This document shows positions 52,007-61,772 of a stretch of DNA of 64,000 bases, piece after piece. The notes under the pieces were generated by a model. The model was not told the origin of the DNA. It worked only from the letters and a program-made list of their open reading frames with translations, and did not search any database. Source of the DNA: Verrucomicrobiota bacterium (GTDB lineage: Bacteria; Verrucomicrobiota; Verrucomicrobiia; Limisphaerales; JACDHS01); NCBI GenBank assembly GCA_013820875.1, contig JACDHS010000005.1:30569-94568 (forward strand), written 5' to 3'. The stretch's first letter is position 1; the number at the start of each line of letters is the position of its first letter. The translations under genes and the position numbers were made by a program.

Positions 52007-52012
52007 AAAAAC

Positions 52013-54406
52013 GTGACCAAGCCCTTTAGGACCAAAAAATCAATTGCGCATCATTTTATTCTCTCATCCGCACTCTTTCTTTCAACTCACTTAACCGCCG
52101 CCGAACCAACACCCGCTGAACTGGCATTCTTCGAAAACAAAATTCGTCCCGTGCTCGTGAACCGCTGTTACAAATGTCACAGCACCGATAGCGAAAAACT
52201 GAAAGGCAATCTCTCGGTTCAGTTCCGTGAAGCTATTCTCAAGGGTGGTAACAACGGTCCAGCCATCGTCCCCGGCAAACCTGAAGAAAGCCTCCTCATT
52301 GCCGCGATCCGCCACGACGATCCCGATTTAAAAATGCCTCCCAAAGGCGAAAAACTTTCAGACAGCGAGATTAACGATTTTGTAACCTGGATTAGGATGG
52401 GGGCTCCAGACCCTCGGAAATCCGATACGCTCGCCGAAACGACCTGGGGCAAGACCACGCGGGATCATTGGGCCTTTCAACCAATCCAATACCCCGCTGT
52501 TCCCAAAGTAAAAAGTAAGGAATGGTCTGCGAACCCGGTGGACGTATTTATCTATGCCAAACTCGAGGAGAACGGAATGAAACCTTCCGGGCCAGCCGAG
52601 AAACGGACCCTTATCCGGCGCGCCACTTTTGATCTGATTGGTCTGCCGCCAACACAAAAAGAGGTAAACGCTTTTCTTACAGACGACTCTCCAAATGCTT
52701 TCGCCAAGGTGGTGGATCGCTTGCTCGCTTCCCCGCAGTACGGCGAACGTTGGGGACGTTACTGGCTTGATGTCGCGCGCTATTCCGATACCCGCGGGGA
52801 TATTCAACGCAATCGCATGGACGAGAATTATCCCCACGCATGGACTTATCGCGATTACGTCATTCGATCTTTCAATGAAGATAAACCGATGAACCGTTTC
52901 ATCGTGGAACAGATCGCGGCAGACAAAATCCCGCTCGGCACCAATCGGTGGACACTCGCCGCGCTCGGTTTTCTGACGCTCGGCGATCGTTTTAATAACA
53001 ATCGTCATGACATCATCAACGACCGCATTGATCTCGTCACGAAAGGGTTGATGGGCCTTACGGTCTCCTGCGCTCGTTGTCACGATCACAAGTTCGATCC
53101 CGTTTCCCAAAAGGATTACTACGCATTGTATGGTGTCTTCGCCAACACCTATGAACCAGAGGTCGGTCCTGCCCTGCTGCCCGTCAGGCAAACCGCCGAA
53201 TATGTCGACTACCAAAAGAAACTTGCCGCGTTCGAAAAGGAAGCGCGCGAATTGCAAAACAAACGCGGCCGACGTTCCCGGGAAGACCTGCGCGCGGAAT
53301 TGGATCTTCGCAAAGGCTACGCCAAACTTGAAATGCAACATGCGGCGGCACCGCCCCGCGCCCATGTTCTGTTTGATATTCCGCGTCCGAAAGATTCGCG
53401 TGTCTTCATCCGCGGTGAAGCTGGCAATCCCGGTCCGATTGTTCCGCGTCGATTTCTCGAAATCTTTTCCGGCACCAATTCTGTTTTCAAAGGCGGCAGT
53501 GGACGTCACGAACTGGCGCTCTCCATTGTTCACACCAATAATCCGCTCACTTCGCGCACCCTGGTTAACCGGGTCTGGATGCATCATTTCGGTGAGGGTT
53601 TCGTCACGAGCCCGGACGATCTTGGGAATCAATCAACACCACCCAGCCATCCGGAACTGCTGGATTACCTTTCGATCCAATTCATGGAAGAAGGTTGGTC
53701 CATGAAGAAGCTTCATCGTTTGATCATGCTTTCGAATGCCTACCAGCAAAGCAGCGTCAATAACGCCGCCTACGCCGAGCGCGATCCGGAAAATCGTTTT
53801 CTCTGGCGCGCGAACATCCGGCGTCTCGACCTGGAAGCCGTCCGCGATTCCATCCTCGCGATTGGCGGCAATCTCGACACCACGATGGGTGGGCGGCCCG
53901 TTAATCTGGGTGAATCGCCTTATTCCAAACGACGCACTGTTTATGGTTTTGTGGATCGCCGCAATCTGCCCGAGATTTACACGCAGTTCGATTTTGCCAA
54001 CCCCGACCTTTCCACCGGCAAACGTCACGAAACCATCGTTCCGCAGCAGGCCCTTTTTATGATGAACAGCCCGCTCGTTGTGGAACAAGCGCGCAACATT
54101 GTTCTTCGCAGAGATTTCCAGGAGGAGCCCCATCCCGAAGCGCGCATCCGACTTCTTTATTCGCTGATTTATCAACGGTTCCCCACCGATTCCGAAATCC
54201 TGCTCGGGTTAAGTTTTATTGATGAATCACCCGCCGATGAGAAGGTCCAGATAACAAAACAAAACGTCCGCAAACCGGTGCGGCGTCCCGGGAACAGCGC
54301 CATGTCACTCGCCACTCTTTCCTCTGCGGATTACAAACCGCTTGATGCGTGGGCCAAATACGCTCATGCACTGCTCCAGGCAAATGAGACGATGTTTCTG
54401 AATTGA
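52013..54406 (+). CDS. cytochrome-type DUF1549/DUF1553 (PSCyt1/PSD1) exported protein
   Basis: A 797-residue protein from GTG 52013. An ATG at 51869 is in frame, but the intervening codons read through a dispersed repeat (SPPSPSEGEGWGEG). The clean signal peptide (SIAHHFILSSALFLSTHLTAA) starts right after. VLVNRCYKCHS is a CxxCH heme-binding motif of the planctomycete-type cytochrome domain. DUF1549 follows (FIYAKLEENGMKPSGPAEKRT, QYGERWGRYWLDVARYSDTRG, CARCHDHKFDPVSQKDYYALYG with a second CxxCH). DUF1553 then has LVNRVWMHHFGEGFVTSPDDLG, RLIMLSNAYQQSS and QALFMMNSP. It likely works with the DUF1501 partner 14-158 bp upstream. The reaction is unknown. Confidence 0.9.
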   Translation: MTKPFRTKKSIAHHFILSSALFLSTHLTAAEPTPAELAFFENKIRPVLVNRCYKCHSTDSEKLKGNLSVQFREAILKGGNNGPAIVPGKPEESLLIAAIRHDDPDLKMPPKGEKLSDSEINDFVTWIRMGAPDPRKSDTLAETTWGKTTRDHWAFQPIQYPAVPKVKSKEWSANPVDVFIYAKLEENGMKPSGPAEKRTLIRRATFDLIGLPPTQKEVNAFLTDDSPNAFAKVVDRLLASPQYGERWGRYWLDVARYSDTRGDIQRNRMDENYPHAWTYRDYVIRSFNEDKPMNRFIVEQIAADKIPLGTNRWTLAALGFLTLGDRFNNNRHDIINDRIDLVTKGLMGLTVSCARCHDHKFDPVSQKDYYALYGVFANTYEPEVGPALLPVRQTAEYVDYQKKLAAFEKEARELQNKRGRRSREDLRAELDLRKGYAKLEMQHAAAPPRAHVLFDIPRPKDSRVFIRGEAGNPGPIVPRRFLEIFSGTNSVFKGGSGRHELALSIVHTNNPLTSRTLVNRVWMHHFGEGFVTSPDDLGNQSTPPSHPELLDYLSIQFMEEGWSMKKLHRLIMLSNAYQQSSVNNAAYAERDPENRFLWRANIRRLDLEAVRDSILAIGGNLDTTMGGRPVNLGESPYSKRRTVYGFVDRRNLPEIYTQFDFANPDLSTGKRHETIVPQQALFMMNSPLVVEQARNIVLRRDFQEEPHPEARIRLLYSLIYQRFPTDSEILLGLSFIDESPADEKVQITKQNVRKPVRRPGNSAMSLATLSSADYKPLDAWAKYAHALLQANETMFLN

Positions 54407-54423
54407 AGCTCTTTCGCAAAATG

Positions 54424-56205
54424 CTAATCAGCAGCCGGTAATTCCAACCAAAACCTGCTCCCTTTGCCGCTTTCAGATTCAACACCAAGTCGCCCCCCCA
54501 TGCGCTGAATGGCTTTGGAAACAATCGCGAGGCCGATCCCGGTGCCATCCTTCTGATTGGCAAGGCGTTCAAAGATGCCAAAGATTTTCCCATGGAATTC
54601 TGGTGAGATACCAATCCCATTATCTTCCACCCATATCCGTATCCAGCGTGAGTTGATTTCACGCAATGGAGGCTCCGGAGTGTCAGCAGTCACTGATGGA
54701 TTCAACGGCGGGGGTGCTGAGGATTGCGTCGAAAAATCTTCACCTTTACTTACTGTCCTCAATTCACTTCGAACGATGATGCGAGGTGGGACATGGGCGG
54801 GAATAAATTTCAGGGCATTATCGAGAAGGTTTGTCAGGCACTGATCCAAAAGACTGCGTTCGGCCAGGACAGGTTGCAGAGGCGATTCAACGGTCACAAC
54901 CCCTGGCGCGTTTAAGGTGGCATTATGTGAGACGACATCCTTTACCAGGACTTCCAAATCAACCGGACTCAATTCCACTGATTTGTTGGACAGTTTACTA
55001 TACTCAAGAATCCCTTGAGTGAGTGCCTCCAACCGCCGAATCGCACGGATAATCGAGTCAACGTAGGTCCGGGCGCCTGCTGGCAATCCCTCGCCATAAT
55101 CCTGCAACAACGCTTCGGAAAACCCCTGGATGTGACGCAGCGGAGCGCGGACATCATGAGCCAGGCTGTAGGAAAAACTTTCGAGATCTGCGATCGTTTC
55201 CTGAAGTTTGCGCGTGCGTTCCTGAACGGCCTGCTCCAGGGCTCCAGCATGGTCACTTAGTTCCTCCTGGGCTTTGCGAAGCGCTGTTTCGTTCCAAGCT
55301 CTGTCAATGGCAATGGCAACGTACTGAGCGACGATTCGAGTGAACTCGATTTCATCCTCATCGAAATGATCGCGGCTACGGCTCGCGAATGCGAGGGTTC
55401 CAATCATCTTGTCACCCACATATAATGGATGACAAATGTAGGCGCGCAGATTCAGTCGTTTCGCAAAAGACGACCGCGCCTCTTCAGATGCAACGGTCAC
55501 CGACTCCTCTTGTACGACACTGGCATTGCAGAGTGCCTCTTCCATTGTGATGACAGCGATTTTTTTCTGTATCTCTCTAGAAATTCCTCCGGAGCTGTGG
55601 AGACGCAGGTGCTTGCCATCCTGCTCAAGCAAGTAGTTAAAATAGGTGTCCACCAATATATGAGCTGAAATCCTTGGAAAAATGCTCTTCACCATCGTTT
55701 CCGGATCTGGAGTTTTGAGTAATTGGGCCAATGACCAGGAAAACAGCTCCTGCCGCTGATGTTGACGAGTGACAATGGTGTTCTGATGCTCGCGCTGAGT
55801 GACGTCTTCGATCGTGGTGATTGTCCCCACGATGTTACCTTCCTCCATCAGGGGGGCGATGCGGGACGTTTGCAGCATGTTGAGCAAACCAGATTCCCGG
55901 ACGGGAGATTGAAATGGAAGCAAGTAGCCGTGAAGCCCCGCGGAAAGCACGTTAACTTCGCCGTCCAGCGCGCGATGAAAATAGCGGTCGAGGCGGCGTT
56001 TCAGGAGTGTAGGAAAGACTTCGAGCAACGATCGATTAATGACGTTAGCCCTTTTCAAGCCGCTGTTCGTTTCCAACCAAAGATTCCACCGTTTGATTCG
56101 CAACTCGGTATCAGTAACGAAGATCCCATGGGGAGACAATTCCTGGATCCAGCCTAAAAGGGCTGGATCGAGTGAGTTTTCAACTGGTGGATAATTCGCG
56201 CTCAT
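54424..56205 (-). CDS. sensor histidine kinase (PAS-GAF-HisKA-HATPase)
   Basis: A 593-residue cytoplasmic kinase. A PAS domain (about 10-140, HGIFVTDTELRIKRWNLW, and TIEDVTQ), a GAF domain (about 155-305, ICHPLYVGDKMIGTLAF), and a coiled linker come first. The HisKA box follows (SYSLAHDVRAPLRHIQGF, His350 as phosphoacceptor). The ATPase has LTNLLDNALKF (N box), VEDNGIGISPEFH (G1) and KDGTGIGLAIVSKAI (G2). A Pro-rich insert lies between the N and G1 boxes. It is the last gene of the chemosensory operon, 9 bp after cheC, so it may read the same signal. No membrane segment. Confidence 0.93.
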   Translation of the reverse strand: MSANYPPVENSLDPALLGWIQELSPHGIFVTDTELRIKRWNLWLETNSGLKRANVINRSLLEVFPTLLKRRLDRYFHRALDGEVNVLSAGLHGYLLPFQSPVRESGLLNMLQTSRIAPLMEEGNIVGTITTIEDVTQREHQNTIVTRQHQRQELFSWSLAQLLKTPDPETMVKSIFPRISAHILVDTYFNYLLEQDGKHLRLHSSGGISREIQKKIAVITMEEALCNASVVQEESVTVASEEARSSFAKRLNLRAYICHPLYVGDKMIGTLAFASRSRDHFDEDEIEFTRIVAQYVAIAIDRAWNETALRKAQEELSDHAGALEQAVQERTRKLQETIADLESFSYSLAHDVRAPLRHIQGFSEALLQDYGEGLPAGARTYVDSIIRAIRRLEALTQGILEYSKLSNKSVELSPVDLEVLVKDVVSHNATLNAPGVVTVESPLQPVLAERSLLDQCLTNLLDNALKFIPAHVPPRIIVRSELRTVSKGEDFSTQSSAPPPLNPSVTADTPEPPLREINSRWIRIWVEDNGIGISPEFHGKIFGIFERLANQKDGTGIGLAIVSKAIQRMGGRLGVESESGKGSRFWLELPAAD

Positions 56206-56214
56206 TACGTGACA

Positions 56215-56832
56215 TTATTCGGCAACTTGCCGTTCCTCCCATCGTTCCAGTTCTTCAAGCAACCTATCCAACGATGTCACTCCCAGGACGATTACCAGGT
56301 AACCACTGACATCACTTTCACGGAGATGAAAACTCGTTTGAATCATGAGTGCATAGTGCAATTCCTCGTGCGCGACTGTGATGGAATTCAAAACGCTGGA
56401 TACCGATTCGATATGCAACCGCGGAACAGCGAATGTGACTTGAACCTGCAATATATTTCCAAAAACACCGAGGCAGGCATTAAGCACAATGTTGCCCACC
56501 TCCGTGAGGACTTCGCGGGCAGATGCATCCAAAGGGCTGTTGCCATGACCATTCGTCAACAACCGGTTGAGCAGTTGTGCTGCTTTATGGTCCAGGAGAA
56601 GTAGGGCATTGCCAGCGACCGGCCCTGAAAAAACCTGGTGGACACTGGCCACTTCACCGCGGATGTGACTGCTTAGTATATCTCCAACTTCGCTGATGGG
56701 GTGAACCGCCACCTGTGGGACTTCCAGCATGATCTGATGCCCTGTAAGTTCGGATAGCGCACTGGCGGCTCGGGCGTATCCTATATTGATCAACTCCGTC
56801 AGTGCGTCGGTCTGATTTTCGGTAAGTTGCAT
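56215..56832 (-). CDS. cheC: CheC-like phosphatase
   Basis: A 205-residue protein. Two phosphatase helices are visible: LTELINIGYARAASALSELTG near 11 and REVLTEVGNIVLNACLGVFG near 106. Each has the E-x2-N-type pair that CheC uses on CheY-P. NSITVAHEELHYALMIQTSFHL completes the fold. The start overlaps the cheY stop by one base, so they are coupled. It should dephosphorylate CheY or bind CheD; no cheD is in view. Confidence 0.88.
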   Translation of the reverse strand: MQLTENQTDALTELINIGYARAASALSELTGHQIMLEVPQVAVHPISEVGDILSSHIRGEVASVHQVFSGPVAGNALLLLDHKAAQLLNRLLTNGHGNSPLDASAREVLTEVGNIVLNACLGVFGNILQVQVTFAVPRLHIESVSSVLNSITVAHEELHYALMIQTSFHLRESDVSGYLVIVLGVTSLDRLLEELERWEERQVAE

Positions 56833-57200
56833 TATGACCTCCCTGCCAGCACGTTCTCGAGCGCGCTGAGCACGCGATCCCGGGTGAACGGTTTATTGAT
56901 CACTTCATATGCCCCCAAATTTTCGGCGTTCATTCGTGTGCCACTTTGAATGTCGGCCGTGGCGACAATGACGCGGGCGTGAGGATCCATCTCCCGCAAT
57001 TTGCGCAGAACCTCCAGTCCCTGCATGTGCTCCATCACCATGTCCAGAAAGACAATGTCGGGGCGATTTAGAAAATATTTCTCCAACCCTTCAGCGCCGT
57101 TCGTTGCCTCTTCAACAGTGTGCCCAACACTTTCCAGAATTTGGCGGAGCGTCCGTCGCGCCAGGCTTGAATCGTCTACCACAAGAATCTTAGCATTCAT
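56832..57200 (-). CDS. cheY: CheY-like response regulator
   Basis: A 122-residue single receiver domain. ILVVDDSSLARRTLRQIL holds the acidic pair (Asp9, Asp10), DIVFLDMVMEHMQG has the phospho-acceptor Asp53, ARVIVATADIQ has the conserved Thr, and INKPFTRDRV has the Lys. No output domain. It sits between cheB and cheC and is coupled to both (4-bp overlap with cheB, 1-bp with cheC). Confidence 0.95.
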   Translation of the reverse strand: MNAKILVVDDSSLARRTLRQILESVGHTVEEATNGAEGLEKYFLNRPDIVFLDMVMEHMQGLEVLRKLREMDPHARVIVATADIQSGTRMNAENLGAYEVINKPFTRDRVLSALENVLAGRS

Positions 57201-58231
57201 AATCGGTCCAATATTGTTTGAAGCATTTCATCCAAAGTCGCCGAGGCATCGCTTAAACCAGCTTCCACTACTGATCGCGGCATACCGTAAATGACACAAC
57301 TTCCTTCAGCTTCTGTGAGAACAGTCCCTCCTTGCGCTTTAATCCATGCCGCCCCCTTTTTGCCATCGTCCCCCATCCCGGTCATCACCACTCCAAGCAC
57401 TTTACTACCATAACACTCACTTGCGGATTGGAACAGGACGTCAGCCGAAGGCCGATGCGGTGTATCGAACGGTGTCGCGGAGAGTTGCGCCACGACTTCG
57501 CCTCCTGCGCGGCGCAGCATCAAATGTCGCCCGGCGGCTGCAAGGAGCGCGGTTCCCGGGTGCAGCAGACTCCCGTCTTTTGCTTCGATCACTTTCAGCA
57601 TGGAAATCTCATTGAGCTTCTGCGCAAACATTTCGGTATAGCCAACCGGCATGTGCAGGACCATCGCGATTGGCACCGGAAAATTGGCGGGAAATTGCGG
57701 GATCAAATAACGAAGCGCCTGCGGCCCTCCCGTGGAAATCCCGATGACGATGATTTTCGTTTCTACTTCCCGTTTGATTGTTGGCCTTGGAAGTCGAGGC
57801 GGTGCGGTGATTGGCTGTAGCTTCGAAGCCGAGGCCTGCGCCGCTCCTTTTACTTTATCCACCAGTTCATCACGGATACTAAGAATCTCATTCGTAGCCC
57901 GGGCTGTCGGTTTTTGCACGATGTCCACCGCTCCCGCTTCCATCGCCTCCAATGCCTTTTCCCCATCCTCCGGCGTGGCAGTAAGAATGAGAATGGGCAA
58001 GGGCCGGCGTTTCATTTGTTCGCGAACAAATCCAATTCCATCCATGCCCGGCATCATCAAGTCGCAGGTCACGACACTCGGTTTCAACTTCTCAACCAAT
58101 TCAAGAGCTTCCGCTCCATCCCGGGCAACGCCGACCACTTCAATCAAAGGACTTCGGCCAAGCATCTCCTTCACCACTTTTCGGACGAACGCCGAATCAT
58201 CCACCACCAGAGCTTTTATTAGAGTGCTCAT
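57197..58231 (-). CDS. cheB: protein-glutamate methylesterase/response regulator CheB
   Basis: A 344-residue protein from the ATG at 58231; a longer frame to 58279 overlaps cheR. The receiver domain has ALVVDDSAFVRKVVKEML and VVTCDLMMPGMDG (Asp57). The methylesterase domain has VIGISTGGPQALRYLIPQFP (Ser nucleophile), PIAMVLHMPVGYTEMFAQKL (His) and VVMTGMGDDGKKGAAWIKAQG (Asp). It removes methyl groups from the receptor and deamidates it. cheR lies just upstream, and cheY overlaps the end by 4 bp. Confidence 0.96.
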   Translation of the reverse strand: MSTLIKALVVDDSAFVRKVVKEMLGRSPLIEVVGVARDGAEALELVEKLKPSVVTCDLMMPGMDGIGFVREQMKRRPLPILILTATPEDGEKALEAMEAGAVDIVQKPTARATNEILSIRDELVDKVKGAAQASASKLQPITAPPRLPRPTIKREVETKIIVIGISTGGPQALRYLIPQFPANFPVPIAMVLHMPVGYTEMFAQKLNEISMLKVIEAKDGSLLHPGTALLAAAGRHLMLRRAGGEVVAQLSATPFDTPHRPSADVLFQSASECYGSKVLGVVMTGMGDDGKKGAAWIKAQGGTVLTEAEGSCVIYGMPRSVVEAGLSDASATLDEMLQTILDRL

Positions 58232-58235
58232 ACGT

Positions 58236-59105
58236 TTACGGGGCCATCGCTGTGAGCTGCGGCTTGCGGACATACACAAACGAGCCTCCTACTTCCACGA
58301 GGTCGAAATCGTTTGTAAGTTTTAGCAGCGATTCCGATATGCCGACGAAAAGATATCCGCCTGCGGGCATCTGTTCCGCGAAATGCCGGACAACCTGCCG
58401 AATGACTTCCTGGGAAAAATAAATGAATACGTTTCGGCAAAGAATAACGGGCGAACGGGCAAGTTCTGCAGTCTCAGCCTTGACCACGAGGTTCACTCGC
58501 TCGAACCGAATGCGGCTCATGATTTGAGGGTTCACCAACCAGCGATCGCGGGATTGCCGAAAATACTTATCCCGAATCTCCGGAGGGAGTACCCGGAATG
58601 ATCGCTCACGAAAGAGGCCCGTTCGCGCTTTTTCCAAGGCCGCCTCGCTTGCGTCTGACGCCACAATCTGAATCGGAAATCTCGAAAATCCCGCTTCCTC
58701 AAGTGCGATCGCGATGGTGAACGCCTCTTCACCGCTGGAACACGCTGCGATCCAGATCCGCAACAGCTCACGTGATTTTGAAAACCATTGCGGCACGATC
58801 ACATTCACAAGCGCGCGGATCTGGTCCATCTCGCGCCAGAAATAAGTCTCCTGCACTGACAAGGTATCCATCAGCCTGCGCCAATCCTCGAAATAGTGTG
58901 GCTGTTCCTTCAGCAGGTAATAATAATCCAGCACCGAGCGGAATCCCTTTTTCAAGATTAACGGCCGCAGCTTGTCGAACATCAAGTCAAGGTGCCCGTC
59001 ATGGAAGTGAATCCCACTCCTGGCGTGTATCAGATCGCGCAGTAATTCGAGCGACCCAACCGGAGCCGCAATTTGCGAATCCTGAACTGTAGGAAGCGAA
59101 TTCAT
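58236..59105 (-). CDS. cheR: protein-glutamate O-methyltransferase CheR
   Basis: A 289-residue protein. The N-terminal helical domain (LRDLIHARSGIHFHDGHLDLM) is followed by the methyltransferase domain: MDTLSVQETYFWREMDQ, LRIWIAACSSGEEAFTIAIAL (SAM motif with CSSGEE), and IQIVASDASEAALEKAR. SPVILCRNVFIYFSQEVIRQVV is the RNVxIYF motif. PAGGYLFVGISESL ends the fold. It methylates receptor Glu residues. No TPR extension, so it is the plain form. It starts 9 bp after the receptor. Confidence 0.96.
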   Translation of the reverse strand: MNSLPTVQDSQIAAPVGSLELLRDLIHARSGIHFHDGHLDLMFDKLRPLILKKGFRSVLDYYYLLKEQPHYFEDWRRLMDTLSVQETYFWREMDQIRALVNVIVPQWFSKSRELLRIWIAACSSGEEAFTIAIALEEAGFSRFPIQIVASDASEAALEKARTGLFRERSFRVLPPEIRDKYFRQSRDRWLVNPQIMSRIRFERVNLVVKAETAELARSPVILCRNVFIYFSQEVIRQVVRHFAEQMPAGGYLFVGISESLLKLTNDFDLVEVGGSFVYVRKPQLTAMAP

Positions 59106-59114
59106 TCCAGAGAG

Positions 59115-61244
59115 TTACTTATCCCCTCTAAGGCGCCGGCTGCGTTCCTGCCCTTTTTGCGGAGAAGAGGTCGTTACGCGTGACGATCGAGGGGTCGCAC
59201 TTTTACCCGCTGCAACAATCCCGGATAAACTCTCAACCGCTTTCATCAAGTTCTCCATGCTCGTTTCAGTCTCTTTCGCGTTATCCGCGTTGCGATCAGC
59301 GATCTTCCCGATTCCCGTGAGATTGGTGAGGATGCCTGCGCCTGCCATGGAATGCTCACGATTCGCGTTGGACATAAGCCGAACCTGCTTTGCAATGTTT
59401 TCCGAAGCGATGGTCATGTCTTTCAAAGCGCGGGCCTGTTCGAGCATCGCCCGCGATGACTGGTCCGATTGGAGCCGGACATTATCCGCCAAATTTGCCA
59501 TCTGCCCGGTGCTCGTGGATTGCTCAGCCATGGATCGACTGACACCGGCGATCATCTCGGCGAGGCGTCCGATTTCCCTGCTCACCTGCTCGGAGGCTCT
59601 TGCCTGCTCGCCGACAGCACGCGAACTGGCATCAGCAGTGCGGCGCATGCTATCCACAGCCTTGGTGATTTCTCCGGCGCTTGCCGACTGTTCTTCCGTG
59701 GCCCTGGCGACCTGCTTCGACAGTGCGGTGGTGTTTTCCGCCGCTTTGATCACCTCTCTCGCGGCCCGACTGTGCTCACCCATCGATTGCGAAACTTCCC
59801 GGGCAATATTCCGCATTTGGGCCGTTGCTTGGACGATGCTGTTCGCGCTTTTGGCTTGCTCGGAAGTCGTAGTCGCGATCTGACGCGATTGGGCAGCAGT
59901 AGCGTTGACCGCCTCTAAGACGTCGCGTCCTGCTTGAAGTTGTTCGCCCGTGGCTTTGCTTATCTGGGTAACCAGTTCTGCCGTTTCACTGACTCCACCA
60001 AGGATTTTTTCCAATCCGCCAAGACCTTCTTGTGATTGCTGGGTGCTTTCTTCAGCCAGACGAACACCGTTTTCGGCCGCCTGGCCGGCTTCCGCGACAA
60101 CTTCCTGCAACCCTTTGATGATGCCAGAGATATCAGAAGTCGCTTTCGCCGACCGATCCGCCAGGTTACGAATTTCTTCAGCAACCACTGCAAAACCACG
60201 CCCAGCCTCCCCGGCGCGAGCCGCTTCAATCGAGGCGTTCAAGGAAAGCAGATTAGTGCGCTCCGCAATCAGGTTGATGGTGTCCACAATGGAAGAAATT
60301 TCACTTGCCCGCTTGTTCATTTCACGCATCACCCGCGCCGCATCTGTGATCGAGTTAGAGACACGTCCGATGCCTTGAATGGATCTCTGCACAATTTCTC
60401 CACCCTGCTTCGCGTCCTGGGAAACGCGGCGTGTGGTTTCATCTGCCCGTTTCGTCAGGTCCGCAACGGAACGAAGCGAGCGATCCATCTCTTCTGCACT
60501 CGCCGCGGCATTGGTCCCAGCTTCCGTGATTGCGTTTGTGTTCTGGGATACGGCTTGAATGGAACGCGCCATCTCTTCGATGGATGCAGACGTTTCTTCG
60601 ACCGACGCAGTAAGGTTTTCGGACAGGGCGGACACTTGTTCGATTGAGGCGGCCATCTCATTCATAGCGGAGGAGGTATGCTCGGCTGAATCGGTCAGGC
60701 CCTGGGCATTGCCGGCAACCCCTTTAACCGATCTGCTCATCTCTTCTATGGCGCTCGATGTTTGCGTGATGGAAGTGGCAAGATCTTCGGTGTCCCGGGC
60801 AACGCCCTGGATAGACATTGTCATCTGGTTCATCGTCGTTGTGATTTCCTGCGCCGAAGTTGCCATGTCCTGAGCCGTGGTGCTCACACTGTGAATGGAC
60901 GTGTTCACCTGTTTAAGGGTGGTTGCTGTTTCCCCCACACTGCTGGCGACCTGCGTCGTATTGCCGGTGACTTGATCCACAGACGCGGCGATCTCGTGCA
61001 GCGAGGAGACCATCTCCTCCGATGAGACGCTGAGCGACTCCGCCTGGGTGGCGGTTTCCTTGAGTGAAGCCGCCAATTCATTGGCGTTACTCACAGCCGA
61101 TTCGATGGAACGGTTCTGTTCCTCCGCGCCCTCGGACACACCCGTTGCAAGGCGTGCAACCTCGTTGACGGAAGTGGAGATGTCAGAAGCGAGTTCCTGC
61201 ACCCGTTGCAGGTCGCTGCTCATTTGCCCGTTTTGCTTTTTCAT
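59115..61244 (-). CDS. soluble chemoreceptor (methyl-accepting protein) without a sensor domain
   Basis: A 709-residue protein that is coiled coil nearly throughout, with no membrane segment and no PAS, HAMP or Cache domain. The hairpin tip is at about 320-345 ([20 protein letters not shown], then [20 protein letters not shown]). Each arm is over 300 residues, about twice the longest usual class. The N-terminal arm carries about 28-residue repeats ([45 protein letters not shown]). The C-terminal end is basic ([16 protein letters not shown]). It likely signals to CheA/CheW in the cytoplasm and takes its input from a partner, not from its own ligand domain. Confidence 0.92.
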   Translation of the reverse strand: MKKQNGQMSSDLQRVQELASDISTSVNEVARLATGVSEGAEEQNRSIESAVSNANELAASLKETATQAESLSVSSEEMVSSLHEIAASVDQVTGNTTQVASSVGETATTLKQVNTSIHSVSTTAQDMATSAQEITTTMNQMTMSIQGVARDTEDLATSITQTSSAIEEMSRSVKGVAGNAQGLTDSAEHTSSAMNEMAASIEQVSALSENLTASVEETSASIEEMARSIQAVSQNTNAITEAGTNAAASAEEMDRSLRSVADLTKRADETTRRVSQDAKQGGEIVQRSIQGIGRVSNSITDAARVMREMNKRASEISSIVDTINLIAERTNLLSLNASIEAARAGEAGRGFAVVAEEIRNLADRSAKATSDISGIIKGLQEVVAEAGQAAENGVRLAEESTQQSQEGLGGLEKILGGVSETAELVTQISKATGEQLQAGRDVLEAVNATAAQSRQIATTTSEQAKSANSIVQATAQMRNIAREVSQSMGEHSRAAREVIKAAENTTALSKQVARATEEQSASAGEITKAVDSMRRTADASSRAVGEQARASEQVSREIGRLAEMIAGVSRSMAEQSTSTGQMANLADNVRLQSDQSSRAMLEQARALKDMTIASENIAKQVRLMSNANREHSMAGAGILTNLTGIGKIADRNADNAKETETSMENLMKAVESLSGIVAAGKSATPRSSRVTTSSPQKGQERSRRLRGDK

Positions 61245-61295
61245 AGACGTAGTCGTTTTGGAAGCAGCCCTTGGTAAGGCCGCCTCTCTTGAATA

Positions 61296-61772
61296 TCAAA
61301 TTGCCATGGCAGGCCCGGCCGTGTTGGCCGCCTCCGTTTCGATCAGATCCAAAGTCGCTTGAACATCGAGAAGCAGAATTAATCGGTCATCCATACTGGC
61401 GATCCCTGTGAGAAATTTTCCGCTTAAGCCGCTAATCGCAGCATCCGGTGGTTGGATCACGTGAGCGGGAATCATTCGAAACTCCCGGGCCGAATCTACG
61501 ATTAACCCCACTGCCCGGTCGTCCACCTGCACCACAAGCAATCGCGTCCGCAACGTGTGCGACTGTCTCGGAAAACCAAAGCGAACACGCAGATTGACGA
61601 TTGGAATGACCTGTCCCCGCGAAAAGACGACCCCATCCACGAAAAGTGGCGCATTCGGAACGGGCGTAACCTGGTCCAGCATCTCCATGTGCAGGACCTC
61701 CCGGCTTTTCACTCCGTAGCTGGTTCCACCGAGTTCAAACAGGATGTAAGATTCCAAATCTTGCGTTGTCAT
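61296..61772 (-). CDS. cheW: CheW-like coupling protein
   Basis: A 158-residue protein from the ATG at 61772, with AAAGGTG upstream; a GTG at 61778 is two codons longer. ESYILFELGGTSYGVKSREVLHMEM, TPVPNAPLFVDGVVFSRGQVIPIVNLRVRFG, and VQVDDRAVGLIVDSAREFRM are the CheW core. LTGIASMDDRLILLLDVQATLDL is the second half. It starts inside the 3' end of cheA (38-bp overlap) and links the receptor to CheA. Confidence 0.94.
   Translation of the reverse strand: MTTQDLESYILFELGGTSYGVKSREVLHMEMLDQVTPVPNAPLFVDGVVFSRGQVIPIVNLRVRFGFPRQSHTLRTRLLVVQVDDRAVGLIVDSAREFRMIPAHVIQPPDAAISGLSGKFLTGIASMDDRLILLLDVQATLDLIETEAANTAGPAMAI

Noticed and set aside
52358-53632. A 424-residue frame antisense to the DUF1549/1553 gene
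   Set aside because: The sense strand has clear heme motifs and domains; the antisense frame has no known features.
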